Positions 10,254-22,020 are shown, counted from the first letter of the stretch. The stretch is 64,000 bases of DNA from Pisaster brevispinus (GCA_023634235.1 JAMKCF010000001.1:31940272-32004271); one strand, 5' to 3'. Translations and numbers: made by a program. The notes: generated by a model from the sequence alone, not told the origin.

Positions 10254-13200
10254 CTAGAACACAAAACAAAAGAAAAGAAAATATGAGTTACGATAACATA
10301 ATTAATAGGTGACACTTTTGCCGTAGTGAGAAGATGGACACTTTGAGGTCATTGTACTTATTAGAAGAAAAGAACGGCATAAAATGTATTGTTAAAGGAT
10401 TAAGCTGACAAAATAGTAGCTGACAGTGCTCATGTTTTGTGTTATCAACCAATATATACGAAATAACAAACCTGTGACAATTTTGGGCTTAATCCATTGC
10501 GAGTCAGAGCACATTTTTCAGCATGTAAACATGCTGTCCATAATTTTGGTTGTAACAACCAAAATCAGCCGTTGCCGTTTTCTTTTTAAAAATTATTTTT
10601 CTATATTTTTATTTTATACATATAAATATATCTTTTTAGGTATTCAGACACAGTTTTCTGGAAAATGACTTCAATTACGAGGGAAATATTTCACTGGGAC
10701 AAAATGGTTCTACTATGAACTTCATAATCAGTCAGCTTGCAGAGTAAATTAAAACAATGATGTTTTTTATCCTTACATTCCGTAATACCTTTAGAATTTA
10801 GAAACCTGTTAATTTAAAAATCATGTATTAGGTCCAGTGATCCAGCCTTTCACACTTTACTCTGATTGGTTCTTAGCCACCCCATTGTTTGTAAATGTAT
10901 AACTCTGATTGGCTATATTTTCCCGTTTTTTCTGGATTCTCTCCCTTAATCCTTTGCTCCTCTTTTTGCTATATTTGGATATGTTTGTGTTTGTTCTTGT
11001 TTATGCCTCTGACGAAGGTCTGGTTTGGATCGAAAGCTAAGGCCATCTCCCCTATTAATTTGATATATAATAAATAAAATAATAATAATACTTACACATA
11101 GAGTCCGTTGACGCAGTTGCCTTTCATTAAAACCTTCATACGAAAGTAAACTGGAAGGCACTTGTCGTCCGTTGAAAAATCGTCACCTCCAGTCCGAATG
11201 CAGTCCGGGCAGCGGCATACAGCAAACATGATCTTGCTTGGGTAACTGTAGAAGAAGAAGAAAAAAAACATACTTAAGACAAAAGGGTACTTTTTTTCTA
11301 TAAATCCTCAGAGGGTAAAGATTTCATGAAGATTTATTTTAAATAACTGTAGTTCAGTCTTACATTTCCTGGCTCGATTTTACAAAGCACTAAGATTCAT
11401 CTTAGGATGAGTTGTCAATATCACCATAGTGATTTGTATTGTGACATCACACTTTGCTTAGCAATTAAGATTAATACACAGTTAGGATCAATCTTAGCTC
11501 TTTGTGAAATCGGTGTTTTATAAGCAAACTATACTTCCAGATTTATTTTAGGGGGACTCGTAATATAACCTTTTCAATTAACTTGTCATGAATCTATCTT
11601 TGCTCTTTTGGTCTGTACTGTTTCAATGAGATGATTTCAGAAGTATGCTTCGACCTTTTTTTCAGCCATTTTTCTTCTGGGATGGGCTGTGATGAGCTTG
11701 TACACACTCTGGTTCGGAATGTGGTGATGCATAACTATTGTGCTGCAGTCAGCGCAATGTGCACAATTACAATGTGTACATGTGATGTACACACACGAGG
11801 CTCCGTGGATAATGCGATTACTAATAATTTCTTTTTAAACCAAAGAAAGAATAATTGTGCGACCGAGCTCCTTTTTGTTTTAGTACAATGCAAAGAATGA
11901 CAATAAGTATTTGCATTGGATTTACACAGTAGAGCTATTTAGGTCCTGGGAATGGTTCAATGCGCATGAGCATACGTCAGCCCATCACATCGTCTTTGGA
12001 TCAGGTGCTGGGATCGAGCGAAACTTCTTGTCCCCTTTTCAACTCACCGGTTAGGATCTACATTTGCAACATAAGTCCATGGACAAAGACTCCTCGTGCT
12101 GATGTCATCATGCCCATCAGGGGCATCCAGCAACTCACGGGGGCACGTCGTGTTAACATATTCCCCTATTTGACCTCGAGGTGCCACTGCCGACTCTTCC
12201 CCAGGTTGGTTGCTCTCTTCGAGAATTTCTTTTTTCAGGATGGCTAGGGCGGGAAATTTCACGTTCTGGTTGCTCTGTTTGAAGTTGAGACGGAGTTGCC
12301 GTGCTGGGGGTTCATAGCAAGGCACGTCGTACTCGTCGTCATTCGGGGCAGATGTGGTCGATTCCCGTTGTGCTGCTGATGTGTCAGCCAAGACGTCCAC
12401 TTGCAGTTGTTCCATGCTGGTGGTTGGGGCTGGAGTCTCGTGACGTGTAGATGTTTCTATCGCCACAGTGCTATCGCGTGACGTTGTGATGTCACGTGTC
12501 GTTTCCCCAGGTGACGTCGATGACGTTTCTACCCCATGTTCTTCGTCAGTGCCGTCGTGTCCCTCTTGATGACCTTCTTGTCGAAAATTTCCCAGCTCAT
12601 TCGTCGCCTCTTCGTGATTATCAGCATCGTCTTCCTGTGCGTGTGCCAAGTCGTTTGGGTAGTTGTCGAGAGACGCCAGCTCGTTGGAACTTAATTCCTC
12701 CGTCAGCATGGCAACGGATGTTTCCTCGATGGCATCTCGTCTGATGATGCGACAGATTGAGAGAGATGCAAGGGAGAAGACGATTAGGAGTTGAGTTGTG
12801 GTGTTCTGTAACGAAAAGAAAGGTCAATAGGTCACTGGGCGTATTTTTTTAAACCTGAGCTGTTGTACAAATTGTAGAACATAGTCTACAAACAACAGGT
12901 TAAATTAGCTTCGGTTAACTGTTGTCATTGCGAGCAGTGAATCCTGACAACAGTGACGTACGGTGTATGCAGAAAGATGTTCAACAACCAAAGAGTTGGG
13001 ACACAAAATTGTATCAACATAGAAAGCTATGGAAAGGGAGGATGCTTGGACTAACTCTACGCGACAAAACTAGACATACCAACAAGGCAAACAAACTCAG
13101 ATCAAAGACATCGTGAACAAGATCAAGGAAATGAAAATGGAGATGGACAGGAAACAAATATCAAGAAGGCGTGACAATGGACATTGAGACTAACAAAATG

Positions 13201-16200
13201 GCAATCTAGAAATGGAAAAAGAAGAAGAGGAAGACCGAAGATGGAGAGACGAAATTCAAGCATACACAGACACGACAACTTGGACCAGAAGCAAGAAGAA
13301 CCAGAGAATGGAAATTGCACGAGGAGGGCTTCGTCCAGCAATGGACGAACAAAGCCAGATGATGATGATGATAATGACGATTGCCAAATTAATAATAAAT
13401 ACATTTTACCCACAACAGAACCCCATTGCACAATACTTCCTGGACTTCAACCCCATTTGAAAAAAGGAGACGAAGTTCCAAACCCACCCATGATTCTGCA
13501 ATCGAATTGTTTTGTAAGAAAAAACCCACAAACAAACAACAATCTCAAATGCTGACGTAATGTAAAAGACTGTCGACAGACGTCATAATGCCGCAAAAAA
13601 ATATAAATGTTCGTTTGAACGCGGATCCTTGGTTTAGTGACGTATGTATCCAGGGCCCCCTTTTGTTAAAGTTATGACTCATAAATGCCGATTGCTTTGA
13701 AAATGTATTAATAAATATTATTTTTGTCTATAAATTGTGGTTTGGCGTGGCATGAGAGAAACGGTATAGAGTCAATGTGTGACGTATTTATTTTCTTCAT
13801 TTCCGGTCACCTGACAGATCGCTTCAAAAGGCAAGGCCTCCTAGTACACATACATTTTAGGTCCAATTTCACAGAGTTGATTTTGAGATGTCAATTATTT
13901 TTCTGCTAAGCCAAAACTGACCAGTCACAGATCGTACAACTTGTTGGTATTTTGACTGATTTTTCTGGTAAAGTGTAATTGACGCGCTTAGCAACTTGAT
14001 GTGGTTCCTTAGCATGTAATTGAACCATTGATGTTCTACAGTGTGATAAAGCTCACTTACGCGGCATCCTTTTGTTTCATTACCAGATATGTATAACAAT
14101 AATAGTAATAAGCAGTTGTTTGCGTGCTAAGCATTTTTTTTGGTGCTTCAAGGCAGGGTATGCCTGTGGTCATTGTCAAAGACCAGTATCCTTTCTTGGT
14201 GATTCAAAACATATTATGCATAAAATAGCAAGCCTGTGGAAATTTGGGCTCAATTGGTCATCGAAGTTGTAAGAAACTAAAATTCTGAAAATGTGGAGAA
14301 CCCAAGATAAAATATCTTAACAGGAGGACAACATCCTACTTCTAGGATGTTGTCATCTCGAGATAAACCCATGTCTTGAAGACGACATTCTTGTTTCAAG
14401 AAGTCGTCATCCCAGGATAATTTATCCCAGTATGGTGTCATCTGACGTGTATGGTGTCATCGACCTGCAATACATTTTCGCAGGATCTCAACATGTCGGC
14501 TGGCATTTCCGAAGCTCCGTAGAAAAACAATTACGCCAATCTTGTACAATAATGCTCTCACTAAAAAAAAAACCCGAATGTACTCCGTTGGAGAACTTGG
14601 TAGCGTTGGTTCATGTATATGCATTAATTGCAACTTGTTTTATAAGATCAACAAAAACCGGATTGTGTGATCATTTTGCCAGGTTAAATATACCTGTGGT
14701 TATTTTAGGAAACCAGAATATTCTTTTGCTGCAATCTATTTTAACAGAATAACACCGCCCTAATGAATGGAATGACGACATCATGCGGCTACCTCACAAA
14801 GGCTACGAGTAAAGGGAAAAGTTAGGGAAAGTCCCGTTTCAGTTTACCTTGACACACCTCATTGCACAACAATAGTTAACTGTCTCACACCTGTGTACCG
14901 AGGTAGTTCGCAGGGTTTTGAGGAGATTCAAACAAGGCCTGGTACATTGTGTGTAAACCCAGGTAGCCCATTGTAAAGATACAAACAGATTTGCACACAG
15001 ATTATAGAGCGCCGAAGGCGCAAAGTATATGGGGCACCGAAAGGCGCAAGATGAGGAACTGAAGACCTTTGTGGTGTTAGGTCATAATAATAATAATAGC
15101 AAAACTTATAAGGCGCACATATCCACCTTAAGAGTGCTCAAGGCGCCGACATGAAAACAAAGCAAAAAGTAAACCAAGAAAATTGACAATGAAAAAAGGT
15201 TATATTACAATGATCGAGAGAAGGCTTGCGACATTAAATGAGTTTTGAGGTGAGTTTTAAATGTACTTAAAGAACGCATGGGCGCCATTTCAGCAACTTA
15301 ATGTTTAACTATTCTTTCGAGCTGTTACAAAGTGGTTGAAAAACTCATGATGCTTTGAAAATTACCATGCTGGCTTTGTACTGCTCCGTTGAATTATCAT
15401 TCAACGGTCAAAAGGAGTAATTCAATTTTACCAGTTTAGAATTCACTGGTCAAATAAGATCATTCAATTTCATTACGCCGCAAGACTCACTCAAATTCGT
15501 AAAAGCTCGCAGCAAGAGCTGGTCATACCATCAAGTGTAAATAGTTACTAGAAACTTCACTTAAGAGTGGTCAAAGTGTAGTCTTGAATGCCTATAAATG
15601 AAATAGAAAGACTCAAACGAATCTGAATGAGAAAAACGAAAAAATGTGTGCACGAAAACGAAATTGAACGCGATAATAACTATTGAAAAAAAACCTAGTT
15701 TGAGTGGATTAGGGGAACTAATGCGTGAGTTTGAGTGCGTGTTAATGACTCAAACCGGGGAAAATGATACATTACTTAGACAAATGGCAATGAGAAACCA
15801 ACACACAAACAATCAAACCACATTCAAAAGTGTACTATTCAAAAGGCCATCATGCTATTCTATGATCAAAATGAAAAGGGATACAATATATAGACCCACA
15901 TGGCTCCCTTTCATAGAGCCAGTGCATAGAGCCAGTGCTCCAAAAAGAAGCTAAGCACGACAAAACTATGCTAACTAGATAGAATAAAGGTAACCACTTG
16001 CCAAAAACACCATGTCACATGTATCAGCTGTGACTGATTTTGTGCTCAGTTTTTGATCAATATGCTTTTTTTTTAAGCAACACGAAATAGGACAGAGGTA
16101 GTCAAAAATAAGTTTTATCCCAATGGTATAGCTAAGCTTCTGTGCAGCACACAGTTTTATTAAAGCAAAATGAAATAAATAGTACACATGTATAGTCTAA

Positions 16201-16294
16201 AATAAGTTTGTCTCAGAGTTGTGTACAGCTAGACTTGTTCAGTATACCTTTTGAAAGCAACATCAATGGTAGTTGAGCTTACCTTTAGAAGCAT
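10193..16294 (-). CDS. Interleukin-17-like secreted cytokine A (four coding exons, 326 residues)
   Basis: Exons 16294-16283, 12805-12048, 11245-11096 and 10253-10193 splice in phases 0, 2 and 2 to one 326-residue frame ending TAA. The N-terminus MLLKNTTTQLLIVFSLASLS is a signal peptide, followed by RIIRR. Residues about 30-220 form an acidic, Ser/Thr-rich pro-region without repeats. The C-terminal domain has LCPWTYVANVDPNRYPS (Cys245), FAVCRCPDCI (Cys267, 269, 272), DDKCLPVYFRMKVL (Cys286) and IPVACACV (Cys319, 321), the IL-17 pattern of CPW.Y, NR.P, C....C and C.C that builds the cystine knot. IL-17s are extracellular dimers signalling through IL-17 receptors in mucosal and gut immunity. The pro-region is longer than in vertebrate IL-17s. 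A TATA box and kappaB-like site lie upstream. Family assignment is firm; subfamily cannot be set, and the 12-nt first exon is the weakest part. Confidence 0.88.
10850..11090 (+). mobile_element. Penelope-like/retroelement 3' end with (AAT)n tail and hammerhead-like core
   Basis: The segment ends TATATAATAAATAAAATAAT and further AAT units, a retroelement-style tail. CTGACGAAGGTC...GATCGAAAGC (11009-11037) resembles the CUGANGA / helix II / GAAA core of hammerhead ribozymes found in Penelope-like elements. It lies in IL-17 A intron 3, antisense to the gene. Element class is inferred. Confidence 0.4.
11096..11245 (-). CDS. IL-17 A exon 3 (cystine-knot core)
   Basis: The acceptor is CTTCTTCTACAG and the donor is TATGT|GTAAGT. 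It encodes YPSKIMFAVCRCPDCI, then DDFSTDDKCLPVYFRMKVLM and KGNCVNGLYV. Reading through the donor would give an immediate TAA; using it lets exon 4 restore the conserved C-terminal C.C pair. Confidence 0.9.
11373..11516. mobile_element. MITE family 5 (GCTCGATTTCACAAAG ends) in IL-17 A intron 2
   Basis: The left end GGCTCGATTTTACAAAGCAC is matched inverted by AGCTCTTTGTGAAATCGGTG. The body GTGACATCACACTTTGCTTA recurs at 30951. The ~145-bp element has no coding capacity. Confidence 0.75.
12048..12805 (-). CDS. IL-17 A exon 2 (signal peptide, pro-region, start of IL-17 domain)
   Basis: The acceptor is TTTTCGTTACAG and the donor is AACCG|GTGAGT. This 758-nt exon is open throughout and encodes the hydrophobic core TTTQLLIVFSLASLSIC, the acidic Ser/Thr-rich pro-region, Cys225 (NTTCPRELL) and CPWTYVANVDPNR. 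It is the longest real coding stretch in the window. Confidence 0.9.
12955..13373 (+). pseudogene. Remnant of a non-LTR retrotransposon reverse transcriptase, C-terminal end
   Basis: Broken frames give RKLWKGRMLGLTLRDKTRHT, then (shifted) VNKIKEMKMEMD and (shifted again) GKRRRGRPK and RWRDEIQAYTDTTTWTRSKK. That order, an 'RRMLGLTLRDR' block, an 'IKKLKWRWAGH' block, 'GKRRRGRPKTRWRDDI' and 'TWTR', is the usual C-terminus of invertebrate LINE polymerases. Frameshifts and stops make it non-functional. It sits in IL-17 A intron 1, opposite in sense to the gene. The clade is not resolvable. Confidence 0.75.
13860..14290. repeat. Interspersed repeats in IL-17 A intron 1
   Basis: TAGCAAGCCTGTGGAAATTT followed by GGGCTCAATTGGTCATCGAA (about 14227-14267) is an inverted, diverged copy of sequence at 10035-10080. 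The block from 14130 (GGTGCTTCAAGGCAGGGTAT) resembles 47500-47540. Confidence 0.5.
15000..15160 (-). mobile_element. LINE-type 3' tail remnant
   Basis: On the minus strand the order GGCGCCTTGAGCACTCTTAA then GTGCGCCTTATAAGTTTTGC then (ATT)n is typical of the 3' ends of L2/CR1-like elements in marine animals. No coding sequence remains. Confidence 0.4.
16283..16294 (-). CDS. IL-17 A exon 1 (start codon, four codons)
   Basis: ATGCTTCTAAAG|GTAAGC gives MLLK and leaves in phase 0, as required by the next exon. A TATAAAAAG box sits 154 nt upstream. Gene B has the same arrangement (ATG, six codons, AAG|GTAAGA), which supports this very short exon. Confidence 0.6.
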
Positions 16295-16447
16295 ATTGGT
16301 GGGAGTCAGATGTACATGTACTTGATAATGGTGATGTTCTGGAATTGTTCTCACGCTGAATGGCAGTCTCAGGGTAACTTTTCTCCTAGTTTACTCCCTC
16401 TTCTACGTCTAAGTTTTTTGAATGGCAGCCAATGCCGGAAAGCAGAG

Positions 16448-16456
16448 CTTTTTATA
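16448..16456 (-). promoter_or_regulatory. TATA box of IL-17 A
   Basis: TATAAAAAG on the minus strand, 154 nt upstream of the proposed ATG. It predicts a start site near 16420 and a 5' UTR of about 125 nt. Confidence 0.6.
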
Positions 16457-16513
16457 GTATACCATTGAGTAGTCTTCCGTTTCTAAACCTGCTACTCATC
16501 CTAAAACCTGCGA

Positions 16514-16523
16514 GGGTTTCCCC
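16514..16523 (-). promoter_or_regulatory. kappaB/Dorsal-like element upstream of IL-17 A
   Basis: Minus-strand GGGGAAACCC (plus GGGTTTCCCC), 58 nt upstream of the TATA box. It resembles Rel-family sites but is not a perfect GGGRNNYYCC match. Gene B carries the same ten bases near its TATA box. A full CRE/ATF palindrome TGACGTCA lies further upstream at 16602-16609. Confidence 0.4.
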
Positions 16524-16834
16524 CCCTCGCATTCACTTCCTCAAAACCGGGCATTTCGTCATCAGTTGATCTCGTCCCCAAGTGGGTGCCTATTTTGGGG
16601 ATGACGTCAGGGCAAATCGACGAAGCGGAAAATAACACTACTGGGAAAGCCACTGCACTCCGCCATGCCGTGAGATGTCACACTGCATATTCATGAGGAA
16701 TACACAAGCTGTTTGGTCAATGTAAGCTACATGTAGAGAGCGTGTTGGTTCGTTTTGTGATTGGAGTGGAAATTTCCATATTGAAGAGAAGTCTGGATTG
16801 GGGGGGGGGGGTTATAATAATACTCGTTAAGTTG

Positions 16835-18260
16835 TAAAGTTATGGAATAATCCTGAGATTTTTCTGCGATAAAGTCTGAGCCACTGTTACCATTGGATAC
16901 AAAATAAATATTTTGTAATTTTATTGAATCATTCCAGGTTTTCTGCGATAAAGTCTGAACCACTGTTAGCATTGGATACAAAATAAATGATTTGTCACTT
17001 ATGGAATTATTCTGGGATTTTTCTGCGATAAAGTCTGAGCCACTGTTACCATTGGATACAAAATAAATATTTTGTCACTTATGGAATTTTTCTGGGATTT
17101 TTCTGCGATAAAGTCTGAACCACTGTTACCATTGGATACAAAATAAATATTTTGTAATTTTATTGAATCATTCCAGGTTTTCTGCGATAAAGTCTGAACC
17201 ACTGTTAGCATTGGATACAAAATAAATGATTTGTCACTTATGGAATTATTCTGGGATTTTTCTGCGATAAAGTCTGAGCCACTGTTACCATTGGATACAA
17301 AATAAATATTTTGTCACTTATGGAATTATTCTGGGATTTTTCTGCGATAAAGTCTGAACCACTGTTACCATTGGATACAAAATAAATGATTTGTCACTTA
17401 TGGAATTATTCTGGGATTTTTCTGCAATAAAGTTTGAACCACTGCTACCACTGAATACAAAATAAATGATTTGTCACTTATTGAATTATTCTGGGAATTT
17501 TCTGCGATGAAATCTGAACCACTGTTACCATTGGATACAAAATAAATATTTTGTCAATTATGGAATTATTCTGGGATTTTTCTGCGATAAAGTCTGAGCC
17601 ACTGTTACCATTAGATACAAAATAAATATTTTGTCACTTATGGAATTTTTCTGGGATTTTTCTGCGATAAAGTCTGAACCACTGTTACCATTGGATACAA
17701 AATAAATGATTTGTCACTTATGGAATTATTCTGGGATTTTTCTGCGATAAAGTCTGAACCACTGTTACCATTGGATACAAAATAAATATTTTGTCACTTA
17801 TGGAATTATTCTGGGATTTTTCTGCAATAAAGTTTGAACCACTGCTACCACTGAATACAAAATAAATGATTTGTCACTTATTGAATTATTCTGGGAATTT
17901 TCTGCGATGAAATCTGAACCACTGTTACCATTGGATACAAAATAAATATTTTGTCACTTATGGAATTATTCTGGGATTTTTCTGCAATAAAGTTTGAACC
18001 ACTGCTACCACTGAATACAAAATAAATGATTTGTCACTTATTGAATTATTCTGGGAATTTTCTGCGATAAAATCTGAACCACTGTTACCATTGGATACAA
18101 AATAAATATTTTGTCACTTATTGATTTATTATGGATTTGTCCCCCTGTAATTTAGTCTAAACCACTGCTAACAAAACAAATATTTTGTCAATTATTGATT
18201 TATTCTGGACTATTTCTGCAATACAGTATGAACCACTGCTACCATTGGACGAAAATGTAT
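16835..18260. repeat. 80-bp satellite-like tandem repeat, ~17 units
   Basis: The unit is TTCTGCGATAAAGTCTGAGC, CACTGTTACCATTGGATACA, AAATAAATATTTTGTCACTT, ATGGAATTATTCTGGGATTT. Variant units recur as groups: the TTGAATCATTCCAGG variant at 16923 and 17163 (240 bp apart) and a TTTGAACCACTGCTACCACT variant at 17432, 17832 and 17992. This indicates higher-order amplification. The last two units are diverged. Confidence 0.95.
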
Positions 18261-18461
18261 TTTGTTTTATGTCATTAACTATGTAATTAAGAACAACAAG
18301 TTAACTGAACTCCCTTCCTTAAACCATGCCTGATATTTGGCAGAGGGGGTCTCCCCCCCATTTTTCATTATATATAATAAGTGTAAATAAATAATTTAAT
18401 TTAATTAATAAATAAATAAATACATAAATAAATAACAATAATAAAAAATATAATAATAGAT

Positions 18462-18623
<162 letters not shown>

Positions 18624-19479
18624 ATAAATACATAATTAAATGAAATACAATAAATAAAATACAAACATTTAATTGGTGTTATTATTTTTTTATTATTATT
18701 TATTCGGCCAAATATGCAACAATCAAACATACATACACGAGAGTGAACGAATAATTCATTATAGAATAGGATAGGTATTAGGATGTCTAATTTATAAATG
18801 TACAGACTGAAATTAAAGAATGGGTTTAAATAAAGCAGCAATTGAACATGGGCTAATAAATAAAGGCAACATTAATCGTAAAGGCAAGACAGAAACATCA
18901 CAAAAAAAACAATTCATTCAAAGTGTGAAGCCGTGTCTTTGCATACTGGAGAGCATTGCTCGATATATCTTGCATGGTGTGCCCCCCCCCCCCCCCACCC
19001 CCACCCCTCCAATTATTGTGTCTTCATTGTGTTGTGGGAATCTCTGAAATTCTTTAGAGGATTTTACGAAGGGGTTGCGTAGTTGATTTCCCCAAAGAAA
19101 ACCTTCACTAAAGTTAGTGTCACAGAATACAGTATGCATTCGGAAGTATGCATTAGGCCTGTATTTAGCAAAATAATTTACCAAAATAACATTGGAAATG
19201 ATTTTTTTTTTTACAATTATTATGACTGACAACATCTACAAACCCTCTGAAAGGTCTTGGGATTGATAATAATGGGTTTATAGCTTTATCCCCGGGTGTG
19301 ATGCGATTTCACCAAACCTACTTCAAACTGTAGTAGTGCTCTTGTCATACGATCAGTTATTACGTAATTTGTGTCTTCCAAGGTTAACTAAAGATAAGGA
19401 CTCGAACCTGCGACCATCTGAGCCAGAGCTGTGACTTGCAACAACTTGCGATTAGAAGCAATTTTCGGTAACACCCCCC

Positions 19480-19935
19480 CAAAAAAAAAAAAAACACGCT
19501 CACACACACACACACCCAACCTTACGGATCCGGTTTGTGGGGTACTGCTATTGTTATTCTATTGTTCCCTTTTCTAAAGAATTCCCTTGTGGGGCCCTAT
19601 TGTTCCTATTGAAATTGCCTTGTGGGGTCCATTGTTCCATTGTTAAAAGTACCCCGTAAGTTGGCATGTGTAAGGGCACACATTCCTGTTTTTGCATCCC
19701 TGTGGAGACATCTTTTGTTCTTTCCTTTGTCCCTGTAGTTTAGATCCTCCCATAGACTTTGTACACAAAATTCCTTGTGGAGCAACCCAGTCTTTAGAAT
19801 TTCCCTATGAAGACCCTTTGTTTTCCCTTTTCTGTTTTGTTCTCGGTCTCCATAAGGTTAGTGAATATGGAGGCACACACACACACAGCATAAAATTTAA
19901 AAATAATAACAAAAATCGCATGTGTGTACACAGGG
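19480..19935. repeat. Interspersed repeat with repeating GTGGGG(A/C)CC...TTGTT modules
   Basis: CTTGTGGGGCCCTATTGTTC, CTTGTGGGGTCCATTGTTCC, CTGTGGAGACATCTTTTGTT and TATGAAGACCCTTTGTTTTC follow one another. The last ~250 bp recurs inverted at 44580-44780, for example GGTCTCCATAGGGGAATTCT. It is not coding. Confidence 0.65.
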
Positions 19936-20584
19936 TGCAGACGAGACTCAATGTTGGGTAATGCTCCATTTTGGACCGAAAATGGCGTCCATCAACCACG
20001 TGTCCCTCACCCCCACCCCAAAACCCCCCCAAAAAAACCCAAAGAAATCCCCCCAAAAAACCAAAAAAAGAAGAAAAAAAGAAAGAAAGAGAGATTCCTC
20101 CATGTCGCAATTCTCTCAATTCACATATCTTAATAAGACTGTGTCAGACTCTATTTTTCGCCGGTTGGTTAATCCCCATTCCTTGACCATCTTAATTAGT
20201 TATCCATCGGCCGGAAGTCAATAGTGTCCGCATACCAAACCCATTGCCAGATGACCATGATGACGTCATCTTTTGACCTTCAAGGCCACTTCATTCTCCT
20301 ACCAACAATAAATTCAACGGACACACTACCTTCGGATTGGGCGCAGTTGGCTATAAAAAAACGTTTGTTACGAATTGAATATGACCGGAAAGACGTTTTA
20401 TAAGTAGAATGTCATGATCCAGACAATTTCCCCAAATTGTTTTTCCTTTTAGTGTTCGGTCCGCCGCTTTGTAAAACCAAATTGTTGAATCCTTTGGGCT
20501 TATTCCTTTGTGTGATTAAGGAGGAAATATTAAATTTTAAAACCCCCAAAACAACAAACAAACAAAACAAAAACAAACATAATT

Positions 20585-20640
20585 TTCAGCATGTACAAAA
20601 AACTGTCCAAAATTGGGGTTGTAACAACCGATATCGGCTG
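20585..20640. repeat. Short repeat with palindromic core, shared with 10525-10580
   Basis: CAGCATGTACAAAAAACTGT and TTGTAACAACCGATATCGGC match CAGCATGTAAACATGCTGTC and TTGTAACAACCAAAATCAGC at 10519-10575. Confidence 0.5.
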
Positions 20641-20883
20641 TTGCGTCCCCTTTTGTTTTCTTTGTTTATTCATTTCTTCTTTACTCGACTATGACTTCAT
20701 TTCAGAGGGAAATAATTATTTCAAAGCCAAAAATGGTTTCAGTGGGAACTTCCTAAACCAGTAAGCTTTCAGACTCAAATTAAACAATGGTGTTATCCTT
20801 TCATCGTGTGTAACACCTTTAATCCAAAAATAGTATTAGCTGTTGCAAACTGCTTACCAACCAAAATGACCTATGCAAAAAAA

Positions 20884-21114
20884 AATAGTTAGTGGCCTGA
20901 CGTTTCGACCCTAGCAGAGTCTTTCTCAAAGGCTAAATGACAAGACTACAAACATAAACAGGTACATCAGTAATGTATACATCCGTAATGTATACATCAG
21001 TAATGTATACATCAGTAATGTATACATGTACCTGTTTATGTTTGTAGTCTTGTCATTTAGCCTTCGAGAAAGACTCTGCTTGGGTCGAAACGTCAGGCCA
21101 CTAACTATTGTTGT
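20884..21114. mobile_element. Head-to-head inverted retroelement ends with GTCGAAACGTC motif
   Basis: The arm TTAGTGGCCTGACGTTTCGA (20889) to ACAAACATAAACAGGTACAT is repeated inverted at about 21019-21107 with one or two mismatches, around a centre of four 'GTAATGTATACATC' repeats. Each arm reads AAGACTCTGC...GGGTCGAAACGTCAGG, a text common at Penelope-like element termini. Confidence 0.55.
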
Positions 21115-21706
21115 TTGTGCACCTTTAAACCATAATAAAGGAAGACTCATTACCGGCCATCCATTCACTCCACCCCCCCCCCCCCTTCCGCCCCGTTAAA
21201 AGAGGAAGAACGAAATTTAAAAAAATCAGCGCTGTTTTTGTACCTTTTCATGCCATCACAGTCTTTGTAAACTGTTGGTATCACACGCACGAAGGAACTC
21301 TACTCGCACAAAGCTGTCAACTTCATGAAACGCAGTCAGCCGTGCCACACTGCCACACGCAAGCAATGGGTGAACCTTCCTATTCGAGTTTAACACGCCG
21401 TGGTCACGTGATAGCCTTTGTCCCACTGACTCAGCGGGTTTTTGTGTTGGGAAAAAAAAAAAAAAAAAAAACCCGTTTCATGTTGCAACGCTCCTCTCCT
21501 TGTAATAGTTTCTATTGACCAGGATACCTTTGGAAAACTTATCTCCAGCCGCGCCCCGTTGTCATGGAGATACACTACGCGTACTCGAGTTCCACTCCGT
21601 TTCCGTTATATTATATTAATTTTGGTTTCCGTTAGTTGGTCTTCCCAACGCGACTCTTGGTAATATTTGCTCTTCGACAATCAATCTGAATCAATCATAC
21701 TGTCCT

Positions 21707-22020
<314 letters not shown>

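Noticed and set aside
12044..12709. A single-exon 221-residue gene starting at the ATG at 12709
   Set aside because: The frame stays open upstream to a splice acceptor at 12806 and gains a hydrophobic signal peptide. At the other end the stop lies just past a GTGAGT donor, after which exons 3 and 4 complete the IL-17 domain.
14061..14085. Alternative IL-17 A start exon ATGAAACAAAAGGATGCC with donor GC|GTAAGT
   Set aside because: It leaves in phase 2, but exon 2 needs phase 0 for the signal-peptide frame. It also lacks a TATA box and the matching layout seen in gene B.
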